From Viola odorata (lineage: Eukaryota; Streptophyta; Magnoliopsida; Malpighiales; Violaceae): a stretch of 64,000 bases of DNA. Both the position numbers and the translations under genes were made by a program. Positions 1-10,914 of the stretch are shown piece after piece. Position 1 is the stretch's first letter, and each line of letters begins with the position of its first letter. The stretch is from NCBI GenBank assembly GCA_963691705.1, contig OY829542.1, positions 33,528,579-33,592,578 on the forward strand. The letters are read 5' to 3'. The notes under the pieces were generated by a model. It saw only the letters and a program-made list of their open reading frames with translations, searched no databases and was not told the DNA's origin.

Positions 1-497
1 TGCAAATTTAGTGCTTTGCTAAGCCATGCAACTATTCACACATGAAAAAAAATATATCGTTGAGGCTCAATCATGCTCACAAGGTTCAATTTTGATTGCA
101 ACTATCCAGACCTAGATGTGGACATAAGGGGCAACAGGCAAAGACTGCGTGACTAGGCCTAGATTGATAAAAAGGACCTTTTTCATGTGCGCAAGCTAGA
201 AGTGTGTGTCCATGCCTTAGGGGTTTTAAAACAAAACTGGCAGTGCAAAAAGATAGCTGGAAAAATTCGAGAAAAATCTGAGAAAATCCGCATCATGCAG
301 TCATGCAACAAATATAAACATGCGTTCACACACAAAAATTAAAAAGCAAGCAAGGATAAAGTCCCTTCCCACACTCAGGCTTCGCATTGTCCTCAATGCG
401 AGAAGGGCACACAAACACAGAAGTTCAAATTTAAAGAAAAGTACAAGACAGAAATTTAAAACCCTCCACGAAGGTGGAACGATTGTTCAGGGCGGGA
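1..497 (-). other. 3' noncoding region of Athila-1
   Basis: No gene is seen. On the minus strand, around 366-407, lies a stretch reading CTCGCATTGAGGACAATGCG followed by a GTGTGGGAAGGGA purine tract. The same stretch follows the envelope-position ORF of Athila-2 (17454-17490) and occurs in Athila-3 (25531-25562), so it is a conserved part of the Athila 3' region. The rest is AT-rich. Confidence 0.6.
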
Positions 498-2346
498 TTA
501 ATGGGGGAGAAGATTGCGGCGCGCGACTTCAGTAGTCAGACCGCGAAGTTCAGTAAGGATTGCGTGGATGAGCCTTTCAAGGGTTGGAGCATTGATGGAC
601 ATAGGAGTGATATCGGGGGCTGGAGTCGCTGCTGGGCGGGAGCTACTAGCTGGGTCTGGAGGGGGCTGAGTAGAAGATTGCGCTTCCGAAGGCCAAGTAA
701 ACTTGCCACCGTGCTTTGCTCCAAAAACCTGCTCTTTCTGGCTGGTGCAAACTGTACTGAAAGCCAAAACTTTGCGTGAGAGACAAAGGTGCCCCATCCG
801 GTCAAGAGTTCTGAGGTCCAGAACCGTGTCCGGGATAGGGGTTAAAGAGCTATGCTTAGCAAGGTCGAGACCACGCAAATTAATGGCAAGCAGAGTGATA
901 AGAGAACCAAAGGCGGGGCCTCGACTATTGTTTTGAATACCAGTGACAGTGGTGGCAACCCAAAAGCCTAAGTTAACTCTACGTTTTTTATACATGCACC
1001 ATAAAAAGAACAATTCTTGCAATGACAGCTGGCCTGAAGAAGTATGCTTACCTGCGAAGGTAAGGGCCAGATATCGATGCAAGATGCGCAGGCAAGAATC
1101 ACTGATTTCATGAGCTTTGGCCGATTTCGGGCTAAAGGTGGCATTGGGTTTGCCAGTTAGCTCCCAAAATGCCGAATTACCATCAAAGTCATCAGGATAA
1201 TTAGTCAAAGCAGATGTATATGTATCAGAGCTCAAATCAAAAGCAGTAACAAAACCCAAGACACAGTTAAATTCATCAATAGACATAGGGAGCCATTTTT
1301 CATCAACCTAAAACTAATAGCTTCCGGGGCAGACAAATCAGGGGCAGTCTTACCTCTAGACTTAAAATGCTCAGAGACAGTCCAAAATGACGTAAAGAAC
1401 TCTAGGGAGAGCTCGATAAAGTTCGGATGCTCGAGGAAGAACAACACTTCCCACCCAATATTGGCAATAAACTCCTTAACTCTTGACCCTACATCTTTTC
1501 AAGAAAACTCATATCCAGGCGTGCACAAGGGCGCACGCCTTTCGGGAGCAACACAGCCAGCCTATCTAAAGACGACTTGTCATTAAACTTAACCCAACCA
1601 GCAGAAGGGATAGAAGTCACCTGGGAAGGTTGAGGGGTGGACGCGGAAGACGGTGTCGAGACCTCGACAGAGGGCTTGGCCTTTTTGGCAGTCGAGACCT
1701 TGGCTTTCCCCTTGCTGGATGGTAGTGCTTTGCGCTTCTGGGTAGTCGGAGTGGGTTCATCCTCCGGCGCTGGTGGAACTTTCACCGTGGATTTGGGCTC
1801 AGGGGTTTGCTCAGCTGGGCCAGACTCGGTCGCCTCTTCACTGGCGCCCTTGACGTCCTCTTCTTCTTCTCTTCCATCGCCACTGACATCCATGGTGTCC
1901 TTCCCTTCAACTTCAAGCTCCGGGGCAACCGCAGAACTAGGGGATTCAGTTTCCCCATCAGATCCAGAGATGAGAACCTCTTTCAGCACCTCAGACACCG
2001 TGAGTTCACGTTTGGCCGCGGGAGAGGCCTTGGATTTTGTGGGGTGAGAGCTTTTGGTGGTGGTGTGGCGCACTGGAGCCCTAGATTTGCTGGATCTGGT
2101 CATGGGTGAGAGTTGAGGAACGGTAGTGGTGGCGTCGGGCTCCTTTCTAGGAGAATCGGCGGCGGCGGACTCGGTGGCTGGAGGTTGTGAGGTGGGAGTA
2201 GTAGGTGGAGGTAGAGTGAGAGAGGGTGAAGGAGATGGGTTTTTACTATGTGTAGTGGAAGAAGAAGAAACCACAGGGCTATGAGGTGGAGCGTTGGGGC
2301 TGGAGCCAGTGGTGTTTCTGTGGGCCATCTTCTTCACTCTTACCAT
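498..2346 (-). pseudogene. Athila envelope-position ORF (Athila ORF1-like), frameshifted
   Basis: The extra ORF downstream of integrase, starting at the ATG at 2346. The first part (2346-1489, 285 aa) is low complexity, rich in Ser, Thr, Pro and Lys, with an acidic middle and basic patches. It stops just after a conserved FLEKM; homology continues in other frames (1447-1232 and 1286-498). The conserved core includes KAHEI, LRILHRYLALTFAG, SGQLSLQELFFLWCM and NSRGPAFGSLI, shared closely with Athila-2 at 15892-16977. No signal peptide or clear membrane segment is seen, so a true envelope role is not supported. The resemblance to the Athila ORF1 family is from memory; function is unknown. Confidence 0.75.
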
Positions 2347-2917
2347 GGTGAAAGGTTGGTGGTGAGGTGAAAAAGAGAGAAGAAAGAGGTGGTAGAGATG
2401 GTGAGTTGTTTGGGTGAAAGGGATGTGAGAGAAGTGAGGCTGACAAGGCGTAAAAAGGGGAGGGATGGGAAGAGATAGAGGCGGATGGAGGGAATCACGC
2501 TGTCAGACGCGATCCGCGTCTGACACAGTGTGGACGTGGTGCACTGGGGTTTGGCGTGGCGCCCCTTGTCAGTGTCCACCTGCAAAAAGGTAAGTGAATT
2601 CAAATTTCAAATGCACATGAAGACGAAAAGATAAAAGGGAAAGAGGGAAAATAAAAATAAAGATAATAAATGGATAAACATGGAAAGGAAACAAGGAAAT
2701 TAATGACATGTATGGTAAAAAGAGAAACAAATTAAATTCACATTAATTAAAAAAAAGGAGCGCATGCATGGGCATAAATTATACAATCAGGCAGGAAATT
2801 AAATGCATGTTCAGGGCAAGAAAATAAAGAGAAGGGCAAGAGAGGGGAACGACATGCGGGATGCCCGTTCAGTTGGCCTTGACATTTATGTCCAGGCCTG
2901 GACGTTCTCAACGGAGT
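2347..2917 (-). other. pol to ORF1 spacer of Athila-1 with GC-rich hairpin
   Basis: No gene in this 570-bp gap. At 2502-2524 there is a perfect 10-bp inverted repeat, GTCAGACGCG and CGCGTCTGAC, around a 3-base loop, about 155 bp upstream of the ORF1 start. One arm (GTCAGACGC) recurs at the same place in Athila-2 near 14790. A subgenomic promoter, splice site or structural element is possible but not shown. The stretch 2590-2850 is A-rich and otherwise featureless. Confidence 0.5.
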
Positions 2918-4294
2918 CTAGGTCGGGATGGAAGGATCCTCCAACCCCATCTTATCGATGGTGAAGGGACGAAATCCTTCGTAGTAGGGCTTAAGCCTGT
3001 GGCCATTGACTTTGAATAACACTCTTGTATCCATGCTCTGGATCTCGACAGCACCATGATCAAAAACAGTAGTGACCAGGTAGGGACCAGTCCATTTGGA
3101 TTTCAGCTTGCCCGCGAAGAGTCTCAACCTGGAGTTGTAGAGTAGAACTTTCTGGCCAATTTCGAAGAACTTTGGTGTCAACATCTTGTCATGGTAGTCC
3201 TTGGTCTTACCCTTGTAAATCAGGGCATTCTCATAGGCGTCACTTCGGAGCTCCTCGAGCTCTTGAATTTGTAAGTGGCGTTGCTGCCCGGCTTAGCCTG
3301 GATCCATGTTAACCTTGCGAATTGCCCAAAAAGCTTTGTGTTCGATCTCGACGGGTAAGTGGCATGGCTTACCATAGACAAGGCGATAAGGGGTCATCCC
3401 AATCGGGGTTTTGTAGGCTGTACGGTATGCCCAAAGAGCATCGTCTACCTTCAGACTCCAATCCTTTCGGGACTGGTTGACCATTTTTTCCAAGATTGCT
3501 TTAATCTCCCGGTTAGACACCTCTGCCTGACCATTTTTCTGGGGGTGGTAAGCTGTGGAAACCCGATGGGTGACTCCATACCTGGTCAATAGAGATGCTA
3601 CAACACGGTTATAGAAATGAGTGCCGCGGTCGCTGATGAGTGCTCTAGGGACTCCGAACCGACTGAAGATGTTGGTGCGCAAGAACTCGACTACCACTTT
3701 GGAATCATCAGTCCTTGTGGCCTTAGCCTCAATCCATTTCAAGACATAGTCCACAGCAAGGAGGATATACGTGTTACCATGGGAGTTCGGGAACGGGCCC
3801 ATGAAGTCGATGCCCCATAGATCAAAGATTTCGCAGGAGATAATGCTCGTCAAGGGCATCTGGTTCCGTGCACCTATATTACCCGTGACCTGGCATCTAG
3901 GGCAGGATGCACAATACATGTAGCTATCCTTAAAGATTGAGGGCCAATAGAATCCAGCCTCCAACACCTTGAGGGCCGTCTTCTTTGATGCAAAGTGGCC
4001 TCCTTTTGTTGAGGAATGAAAGAATCTTAGGATCGAGGGCACTTCATCAAGTGTAACACACCACCTAACGATCTGGTCTGAACAATGTTTCCAGAGATAT
4101 GGGCTATCCCATATGTAATACTTGGACTGCTTCTGAATGCGAGTTCGCTCTGAAGCTGAAGCATCTGCTGGAAAAGATCCAGTGGCACAAAAGTTAGCTA
4201 TATCTGAGAACCATGGGTACTGCGGATGGGTTCCTTGGAATTGTCGTCTTGGGCTGGAAGCCTGCTGAGATGGTCGGCCACAAGATTCTCGCAC
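2918..4294 (-). pseudogene. Athila-1 integrase
   Basis: Integrase inserts the cDNA into the host chromosome. The N-terminal zinc-binding HHCC module is visible (His pair in FHSSTKGGH, then CASCPRC), followed by the DDE core: D in [10 protein letters not shown] in [10 protein letters not shown] in [10 protein letters not shown]. After a premature TAA at 3293-3295 (probably CAA to TAA) the frame continues with the C-terminal domain at 3184-2918 ([31 protein letters not shown]). The upstream junction with RNase H near 4215 is frameshifted and seems to lack a short segment that Athila-2 keeps. Defective. Confidence 0.88.
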
Positions 4295-6264
4295 CCTTTC
4301 TTGTCCTTGATTAAAACATCAAATTCTTGGAGCAAGAGGATCCATCTTATGAGACGTGGCTTGGCATCAGCCTTGGTCAACAAGTACCGGAGAGCAGAAT
4401 GATCAGAATACACTATAACATGAGTCCCAAGGAGATACTGGCGGAACTTGTCCAGGGCATAGACAACTGCCAGGAGCTCTTTTTAGGTAGTGGTGTAATT
4501 CTGTTGGGCTGGATCCAAAAGTTTAGACGCGTAATAGATAACATAGGTTTCTTTGTCTTTCTTCTGACCCAAAATGGCGCCCAGGGCCTGGTTGCTTGCA
4601 TCACACATAATTTCAAATGGAAGGGTCCGGTCGGGGGCTCGAATGATAGGAGCAGAAATGAGTTTGCTTTTCAGCAAATCGAACGCAGCCTTGCATTCTT
4701 CATCGAATAGAAACTCTACATCTTTTTGCAATAGTCGGCACACGGGCCTGGAGATTTTTGAGAAGTCCTTAATAAAGCGTCGATAGAACCCAGCATGTCC
4801 GAGGAAGGAACGAATATCCCGCACACTGGATGGGTATGGAAGGGATTCAATCACCTCAACTTTGGCCTTATCAACTTTGATTTCCTTGCTGGATACAATG
4901 TGACCAAGGACGAGACCTTGATCGACCATGAAGTGGCATTTTTCAAAGTTCAGGACTAGGCTGGTCTCAACACATCGACGCAAGACTTTTCTCAAATTGG
5001 AGATGCATTTGTGGAAAGAATTCCCATATACCGTGAAGTCATCCATAAAGACCTCGATACCGTCCTCAACAAATTCTGAGAAGATACTCATCATACAGCG
5101 CTGGAAAGTAGCGGGGGCGTTACAAAGACCAAAGGGCATTCGGCGATACGCGAAGGTTCCAAAAGGGCAAGTAAATGTGGTCTTTTCCTGGTCCTCCAGA
5201 GCAACTGGGATCTGATGGAACCCGGAATAGCCATCTAGACAGCAGTAGTGTGTCTTGCCCGCGAGACGTTCCAACATCTGGTCGATGAATGGAAGCGGGA
5301 AATGATCCTTCCTTGTGGCAGCGTTGAGACGCCGATAGTCAATACACACTCTCCAGCTATTTTGGATTCGGATTGGGATGGATTCACCATCTTGGCCTAG
5401 AGTGATGGTAATGCCAGATTTCTTTGGCACGACCTGGATAGGGCTGACCCAGGGGCTATCAGATATGGGGTAGATGACACCAACATCTAATAATTTCAGC
5501 ACTTTTTTCTTCACTACTTCCATCATGGGAGGGTTCAACCGACGTTGAGGCTGACTAACTGATTTGTTGGTATCATCAAGATAGATTCGGTGGGTGCACA
5601 GGGCTGGAGACAGGCCCTTGATATCGGCAATAGTCCAGCCGATAGCTTGCTTGTATTCTTTCAATAGATCGATCAATTCCGTTTCTTCCTTCTCACTTAA
5701 TTTGTTCGAGACAATCACTGGAAGGGTCTTGTTGTCACCAAGATAGGCATACTTCAGGTGCGAAGGTAGTTCTTTCAAGTCCAGGACGGGAGCTTGAATG
5801 ATAGAAGAAGGAAGCTTGACATGCTCAGCACTATAGGGAGCGAGGGCTGGAGATGTCGAATGATCAATAGGTAGAGCATCAAGGGATGCGACCACAGAAT
5901 GAAGTTCTGGAGTGGTAACTTGCGCGATGGCAATCCCTTCGAGTGCTTCTGAAGTAATACTTTTCTCGAGGGCAAGTCGGAGGGGGTTGTCCAGGGCTGG
6001 ATCGGAAACATCCTCAACACAGAAGTCAATAACATCGACGAAGTTAATGCTGGCAAAATCAGTAGGATGTCGCATAGCTTCAATCATATCAAAATTAATG
6101 ATCTCGCCATCAAATTCGAGAGTAATCGATGCATCATGAATATCAATCTTGGCACGCGCTGTGGCGAGAAACGGGCGTCCAAGGAGAATATCCGAAGGCT
6201 TGGTTGATTCTCCTTCAGCCATAGTAATAACATAAAAATCAGCAGGGTATAGAAAATCTCCTAC
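4198..6264 (-). pseudogene. Athila-1 protease tail, reverse transcriptase and RNase H
   Basis: Continuous with the gag-protease frame apart from a TAA at 6265-6267. The 579-aa stretch from 6222 holds the protease C-terminus (LLGRPFLATARAKIDIHD), then the RT palm: RVCIDYRRLNAAT, CCLDGYSGFHQIP, the catalytic FMDDFTVYG near residue 392, and LGHIVSSKEI. RNase H begins near residue 540 (FEIMCDASNQALGAILGQK). A TAA at 4483-4485 (expected Glu, as TTTEKE in Athila-2) cuts it; the rest, with [11 protein letters not shown] and VADHLSRLP, is at 4413-4198. Role in life: copying element RNA into cDNA. Confidence 0.88.
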
Positions 6265-8397
6265 TTACACGAGGACATCTTCTAGAATACCTTCAGGGTG
6301 GATAATGGATCGGTCGGCCAACTGGATAACAAGGCGGGTTTCCTTCAATGGACCCAGGCCTAGACTGTTATAAACTGTCAAAGGCATAACGTTTATGCCG
6401 GCGCCTAGATCGCACATAGCTTTTCCAAGTTCGATTGATCCAATCTTACATGGAATAACAAACATACCCTGATCTTTACATTTTGGAGGCAATTTTTGTT
6501 GGATATGGGCAATAGCATTTGCTCCCACACTTATCTTGTTGACCCCGGCCAAATGACATTTGTTGGTGCAAAGAGTTTTGAGGAACTTGGCATAACGGGG
6601 CACATTTTTGATTGCTTGAATCAAAGGGATATTGACAAGAACTTTACTGAACATATCAAATATCTCTCGGTCATCCTTCTCCTTTTTCAATTTGACCAAC
6701 CGTTGGGAAAATGGAGGCTCAAGGATCTTATGGATATATTCTTGAGTGAATTCTGGGGGCTTCTTGTCATTCCTCGGAGAACCTCTAGGAGATCGTATTA
6801 TGTCAATCATGACATCTGGAATCGTCTCATTTTTTCTTGGTTTAATCCCGGGCTCGACTGTCTGTTCGGCGTTGAGATCTGGACTAACTCTGGATGGCAA
6901 TTCACGCCCACTGCGGAGAGTGACAGGGCAAGCCTCATGCTTGGGGTTTGCTTCGGTTTGTCCAGGGAGCCTGCCTCTGTTCTTTAATTCTTTCATTTCA
7001 GCTGCCATGGTACCCATCTGCTTTTGCATTTCTGTGATGATGTCTTTGTATTTAGTGCAATCTTCGGGTGGTGGAGGTGAAGGGAAAGGTTGATTTATTT
7101 GTGGTGAGGGTTGGTATTGCTGGTTAGGGTACGGTGGTTGAGGTTTAAAGTACTGCATGTTGGGAGGAGGGGGGTGGTTTCCATAAGGATGTCGCTGTTG
7201 ATTAGAGTTTGGTTGTTGAGGGCTGGGTACCCACCCTGGGCTTGGTTGTTTCCAGCCCTGGTTGTAGTTCTGGCCGGGGGGTGAATTGTAATACCCAGCG
7301 GCATTCACTTGGATCTTGTCCGGGATATGAGGACAAGCATCCATGGGGTGATCCGTGTAATTGCAAATTTGGCATGCCTTGACCTGGATCGGTTGTTGAG
7401 ATGTCATGGTATGTAGCATGCCCTAGATAGAAGTCAGTTGCCCTTGCATAGCGGCTACCTGAGCACTCTGGTCGCTACTTGCCCCTCCCAATAGAATGGC
7501 ATTTTTGACCATGAGCTCAATTATGGCCTTGGCGGCAGCTGGAGTGAGAACACTAAGGGATCCATTAGCGACTGCATGCAACAAGGCTTTATCATGGGGT
7601 CTTAGTCCTTCGGCGAAGTACTGAATAAGATCGTGCTCGGTCAGGTTATGAGAGGGACACAAGGCTTGCATACGCTTGAAGCGTTCATAGTACTGGTCAA
7701 GGGTCTCGTCTTCTTTCTGAAGTATAGTTACAAGTTGCTTGACTGTCACCATCGCCCTGGATGCAGGGTAGTACTTATCCATGAAAGCTTTTGTCATTTC
7801 AGCCCATGAGTGGATCGAACATGGAGGGAGATCATAAAACCAGTCGAGGGCTAAATCTTTGAGTGACCACATAAAAGCTCGGAGCTTGGCCTGCTCGATA
7901 CTGACGTTCGTAGGTTTCATTGCCTCGCAAATAGAATGGAGTTGTTGAAGATGGCGATGAGGATTTTCCTTGGTAGCACCTCGAAAAATAGGGAGATGGT
8001 GCATGACAGCGGACTTGAGTGTCCAGTCGTGAGGTACTTCAGGCCAATCGATGCAGCTGCTGGGCGCTTCTGGGACGGCATTAAGATCATCGATGGTCTG
8101 AGCAACAGGAGGAACTACGTCCTCATTTCCTCCAGGAGGAGGTGGTGGTGGATCTTCCATTTCAGATGTCGGGGGCTGGATAGACTTAACACTGTCGAGG
8201 GCTCGATGTAAAGATGTGATTTCTTCCTGAAACAGGCTTTGAAGAGTATCAAGATCTGAAAGGTCTCTATCGAGAAGAGGGACAGGAGCTCTACTCCGGA
8301 GAGAAGATAATCCTCTGGCTTGCCTTCGGAGTTCTCTTTCTGTCCTAGTGAGCTCTGGATCGTAAGGCAGTAGATCTAAAGCAGATCTCCTGGTCAT
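6265..8397 (-). pseudogene. Athila-1 Gag and protease
   Basis: Starts at the ATG at 8397, just inside the primer site. The first 324 aa contain the capsid-like retrotransposon gag region (LRAFMWSLKDLALDWFYDLP, YYERFKRMQALCPSHNL). A TAG at 7423-7425, probably CAG to TAG, interrupts it; the same frame continues from 7419 with a CCHC zinc knuckle (CQICNYTDHPMDAC) for RNA binding, a Pro/Gln-rich linker, and aspartic protease with the Athila-style CDLGAGINVMP active site. It ends at a TAA (6265-6267) where Athila-2 has a Gln codon (VLVQVGDF), so gag-pro-pol was once one frame. Confidence 0.87.
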
Positions 8398-8429
8398 ACA
8401 AGGAAAAACAAAATATTAGAACCGTCAAT

Positions 8430-8446
8430 CCCCGGCAACGGCGCCA
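8430..8446 (-). promoter_or_regulatory. Primer binding site for tRNA-Asp (Athila-1)
   Basis: The minus strand reads TGGCGCCGTTGCCGGGG, complementary to the 3' end of plant tRNA-Asp including its CCA. It sits 5 bp inside the LTR end. Use of tRNA-Asp is a known Athila trait and fixes the element's orientation and 5' LTR boundary. Confidence 0.9.
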
Positions 8447-8451
8447 AAATT

Positions 8452-9969
8452 TGATCCGTCACTCAAAAGTAATATTTTCTGCTAGCAAAATGCACAATAA
8501 ATGTGTATAGGTCAAATCAGAGTCGAACCACAAGGATTAATGGTAATATTCTGTTCGCAGTGTATGTCCAGGTCTAAACAGTAACAAGTAACACTAGGGG
8601 GGTTTTGGGGCTGGCTAATGAAATTAACCAGCGAGATTTGGATACTAAAGCTAACAAGTGAACTAAATAAAGTAAAAATTATCTAAAGGCAATAAAACAG
8701 TATCACAAGAGGGGTAAATCAGATAATAGGAAAGAGTCTTAGCAAAGTGATTTCGCGGGTTGCGTCTAGGTCTAGTTGGTCATCAGCTCAAGGATATTCC
8801 ACTCTCACAGTGCAGACGTGCTATAGAGGCCAGGTACGCTTAGGCCTCCTGTCTACCTTCGTAAGAGAAGTCTCGCCCAAGGTATGCTTATGGGCAAGAC
8901 CTTGACACTCCGTCCTTCCCCAAGGTTCGCTTATGGGGAGATCTAGAGGCCCATGAAGTGGAGGAAGACACGTCTAGGGCAAGACGTTGTCAGATCCACC
9001 CTAGTTAACCTCCAGCCCTAGCCGGATTGGACCAGCAACTTGATGACTCCGGGCTAGGTGCCTACTGATTCTAAAGAAATGGCAGTAATTACAAAGGAAA
9101 ATACAGCAGTTGATCAGGCTTCTATAGATCCAGTGCAATATGACAGTAAAATGGCAAGAGATTAAATACACGCATAAGAGTTTATGAAGAACATTAAGGC
9201 TTCACAACTACCCTTGCAACCCTTGGAAAAACATTTTGCTAAGACGAAAGGATCTAGCTACTCATACTCATAATAACATAAATATAAATAGATTCAATAG
9301 CAAGCATAAAAGGAAAACAAGAAAATGGGAAGAAAACTATTAAATACCAGCCGGAGCTTGAAAGAGTAAGGCTGGCCGGCGGCTACAGCTTGAAGATGGA
9401 GGAACAAATCCCAAAGAAGAGAGGAAAATAGCAAGTATGCTAATTTCTGCCTCCTACCAATGTTGCTTACCCAAAAAATCCTAAAGTTACTGTTTATATA
9501 CAACCCTAAGCTAACTAGAGGAAAAATCCAGCTAAGGGAAGAAGACAAAACGGGAGGAAAAGGACAGCTGGGCTGGACCACGTCCTAGGGAGAATATTCC
9601 TAGGACGCTCAAAAGGGATCAGAGAGGAATCTCGCTGGCGTCTCTCTTCGTGCGCTCCAAGATGGATTGCAAGCACGTGCGGCTTCTGATTGAGGGCAAA
9701 ATGCAGCACTTTTCGACTTCACAAATAGTCCAGGACTGGACACGAATGCGCGCATCTAGGGCTCGACTGAGGAAATACGTCTAGGCCGCGATGAAGACTG
9801 GGAGACTTCCAAAGCTGCTCAATTCCATCCCAAGGCGTGTGCTTTCTGTCTTTTTCTCCTCCAGGGCTGGATATGGCAAGAAGTATTGAAAACAGAGTAA
9901 GTTAGTAGCATCAAGGAGGGAAAACATGCAAAATTAAAGAGAAAATATCTAGAAAACACACGCATATCA
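8452..9969 (-). repeat. 5' LTR of Athila-1
   Basis: About 1518 bp, beginning TG and ending CA on the minus strand. The inner boundary is fixed by the primer site; the outer one is inferred by collinearity with the Athila-2 LTR (shared blocks include the TTTTGAGTGAC end, GGCAAGACGT/GGGCAAGTAGAC sequences and CCAAGGGTTGCAAGG). The exact outer end could shift by some bases because the second LTR is outside the window. Confidence 0.75.
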
Positions 9970-10570
9970 GTGGCACAAATACTTCTATATATTTTTGTAT
10001 TTGCAGAATTGAATTCCTCTTCTTTCTTTCTTTTTGGAATTTTCTCTTTTCTTTTCTTTTTCTCCCTTTTTTTCTTGACTATGAACACAGTTTAGTGTTT
10101 TGATCACAACTTTTTACTCTGAACTCCGAATCGACTGATTCTTTTTGATTCAGAAGCCCAACAAACACAGCTTTCCAACGGATCCTTTTTCCCTAAAAGA
10201 AGACTTCAATAGATATATATAAAAATTCAATTTCGACTTGACAGAAATTGTGCAGAATTTGGCAGAAAACACAATTTAGTAAATCGGCTATAGCTTTTGA
10301 CTCCGGTATCCGAATCACTTGATTCTTTTTGATTCGGAAACCTAACAGGTGCATCTTTCCAACGAGACCTTTTTCACCAAAATTGGATTCAATAGCTATG
10401 TATTAAATTTTAATTTCGACACTGCCAGAAATTTACACATATAACGAACCAAGCACAGCAAAGAAATCGGTTTTGAATGGAGTAGAAAGAAATACCGATT
10501 TCAGCAATGAAGACTTGAAACAATTAAGATTACTTACCAATCTTTGAACGCCTTAAGCTCCGCTACCAAC
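9970..10570. other. Spacer between Athila-1 and the inverted-repeat unit
   Basis: No gene. It holds a pyrimidine-rich tract (10017-10078) and a diverged direct duplication of about 184 bp (10085-10268 and 10269-10449). Landmarks in both units: ACACAGTTTAG/ACACAATTTAG, GATTCTTTTTGATTC, CTTTCCAACG, and a TTCAATAG-ATAT/TTCAATAGCTATG block. The duplication looks old. Its source is not recognised. Confidence 0.5.
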
Positions 10571-10914
10571 TGATACGATCTTAGTTGCTTAGGATGCGTA
10601 GCACCAATCTCTGCCCATTGTTCATCAATTGAACCTTATTCCTTCTCAAGTCTGCAATACTCGAGTCATCAAACAAGTAAAAGCAAAATTGCATTATTGT
10701 GTCGTTTGTCTTAGTGCGATTCTCACAATCGTTGGGTTTAGTCCTAAGAATCTGATACAAGATCCTTGACGTGAAATCGACTAGAACTCTTAGCATTCAG
10801 TTGGCGAGGTAGTCTACATTCGCACGAGTCAAGTTCTCTATTCCGCATTGAAATCCTCCTTTGAACAACGATCAGATTTGGTGCTACGCATCCTAAGCAA
10901 CTAGGATCATATCA
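10571..10914. repeat. 344-bp unit with terminal inverted repeats
   Basis: The left end TGATACGATCTTAGTTGCTT and the reverse complement of the right end, TGATATGATCCTAGTTGCTT, continue with the shared block AGGATGCGTAGCACCAA; weaker similarity extends to about 65 bp per arm. No target duplication is evident. Recognisable Athila-2 sequence starts at the very next base, so the unit sits exactly at the truncation point. It could be a MITE or a fold-back structure formed at a rearrangement. Confidence 0.6.

Larger units (their letters stand above)
1..9969 (-). mobile_element. Athila-type Ty3/gypsy retrotransposon (Athila-1), 3' LTR off the window
   Basis: On the minus strand the order is 5' LTR, tRNA-Asp primer site, gag, protease, reverse transcriptase, RNase H, integrase, then an extra ORF in the envelope position and a 3' noncoding region. 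This order, the PBS and the extra ORF are those of the Athila lineage. Coding parts carry in-frame stops and at least two frameshifts, so the copy is defective. The 3' LTR should lie left of position 1, so its age and target duplication cannot be read here. Confidence 0.9.

Noticed and set aside
498..2346. A true retroviral-type envelope glycoprotein
   Set aside because: No signal peptide, furin-type site or transmembrane segment is visible; only the position is envelope-like.
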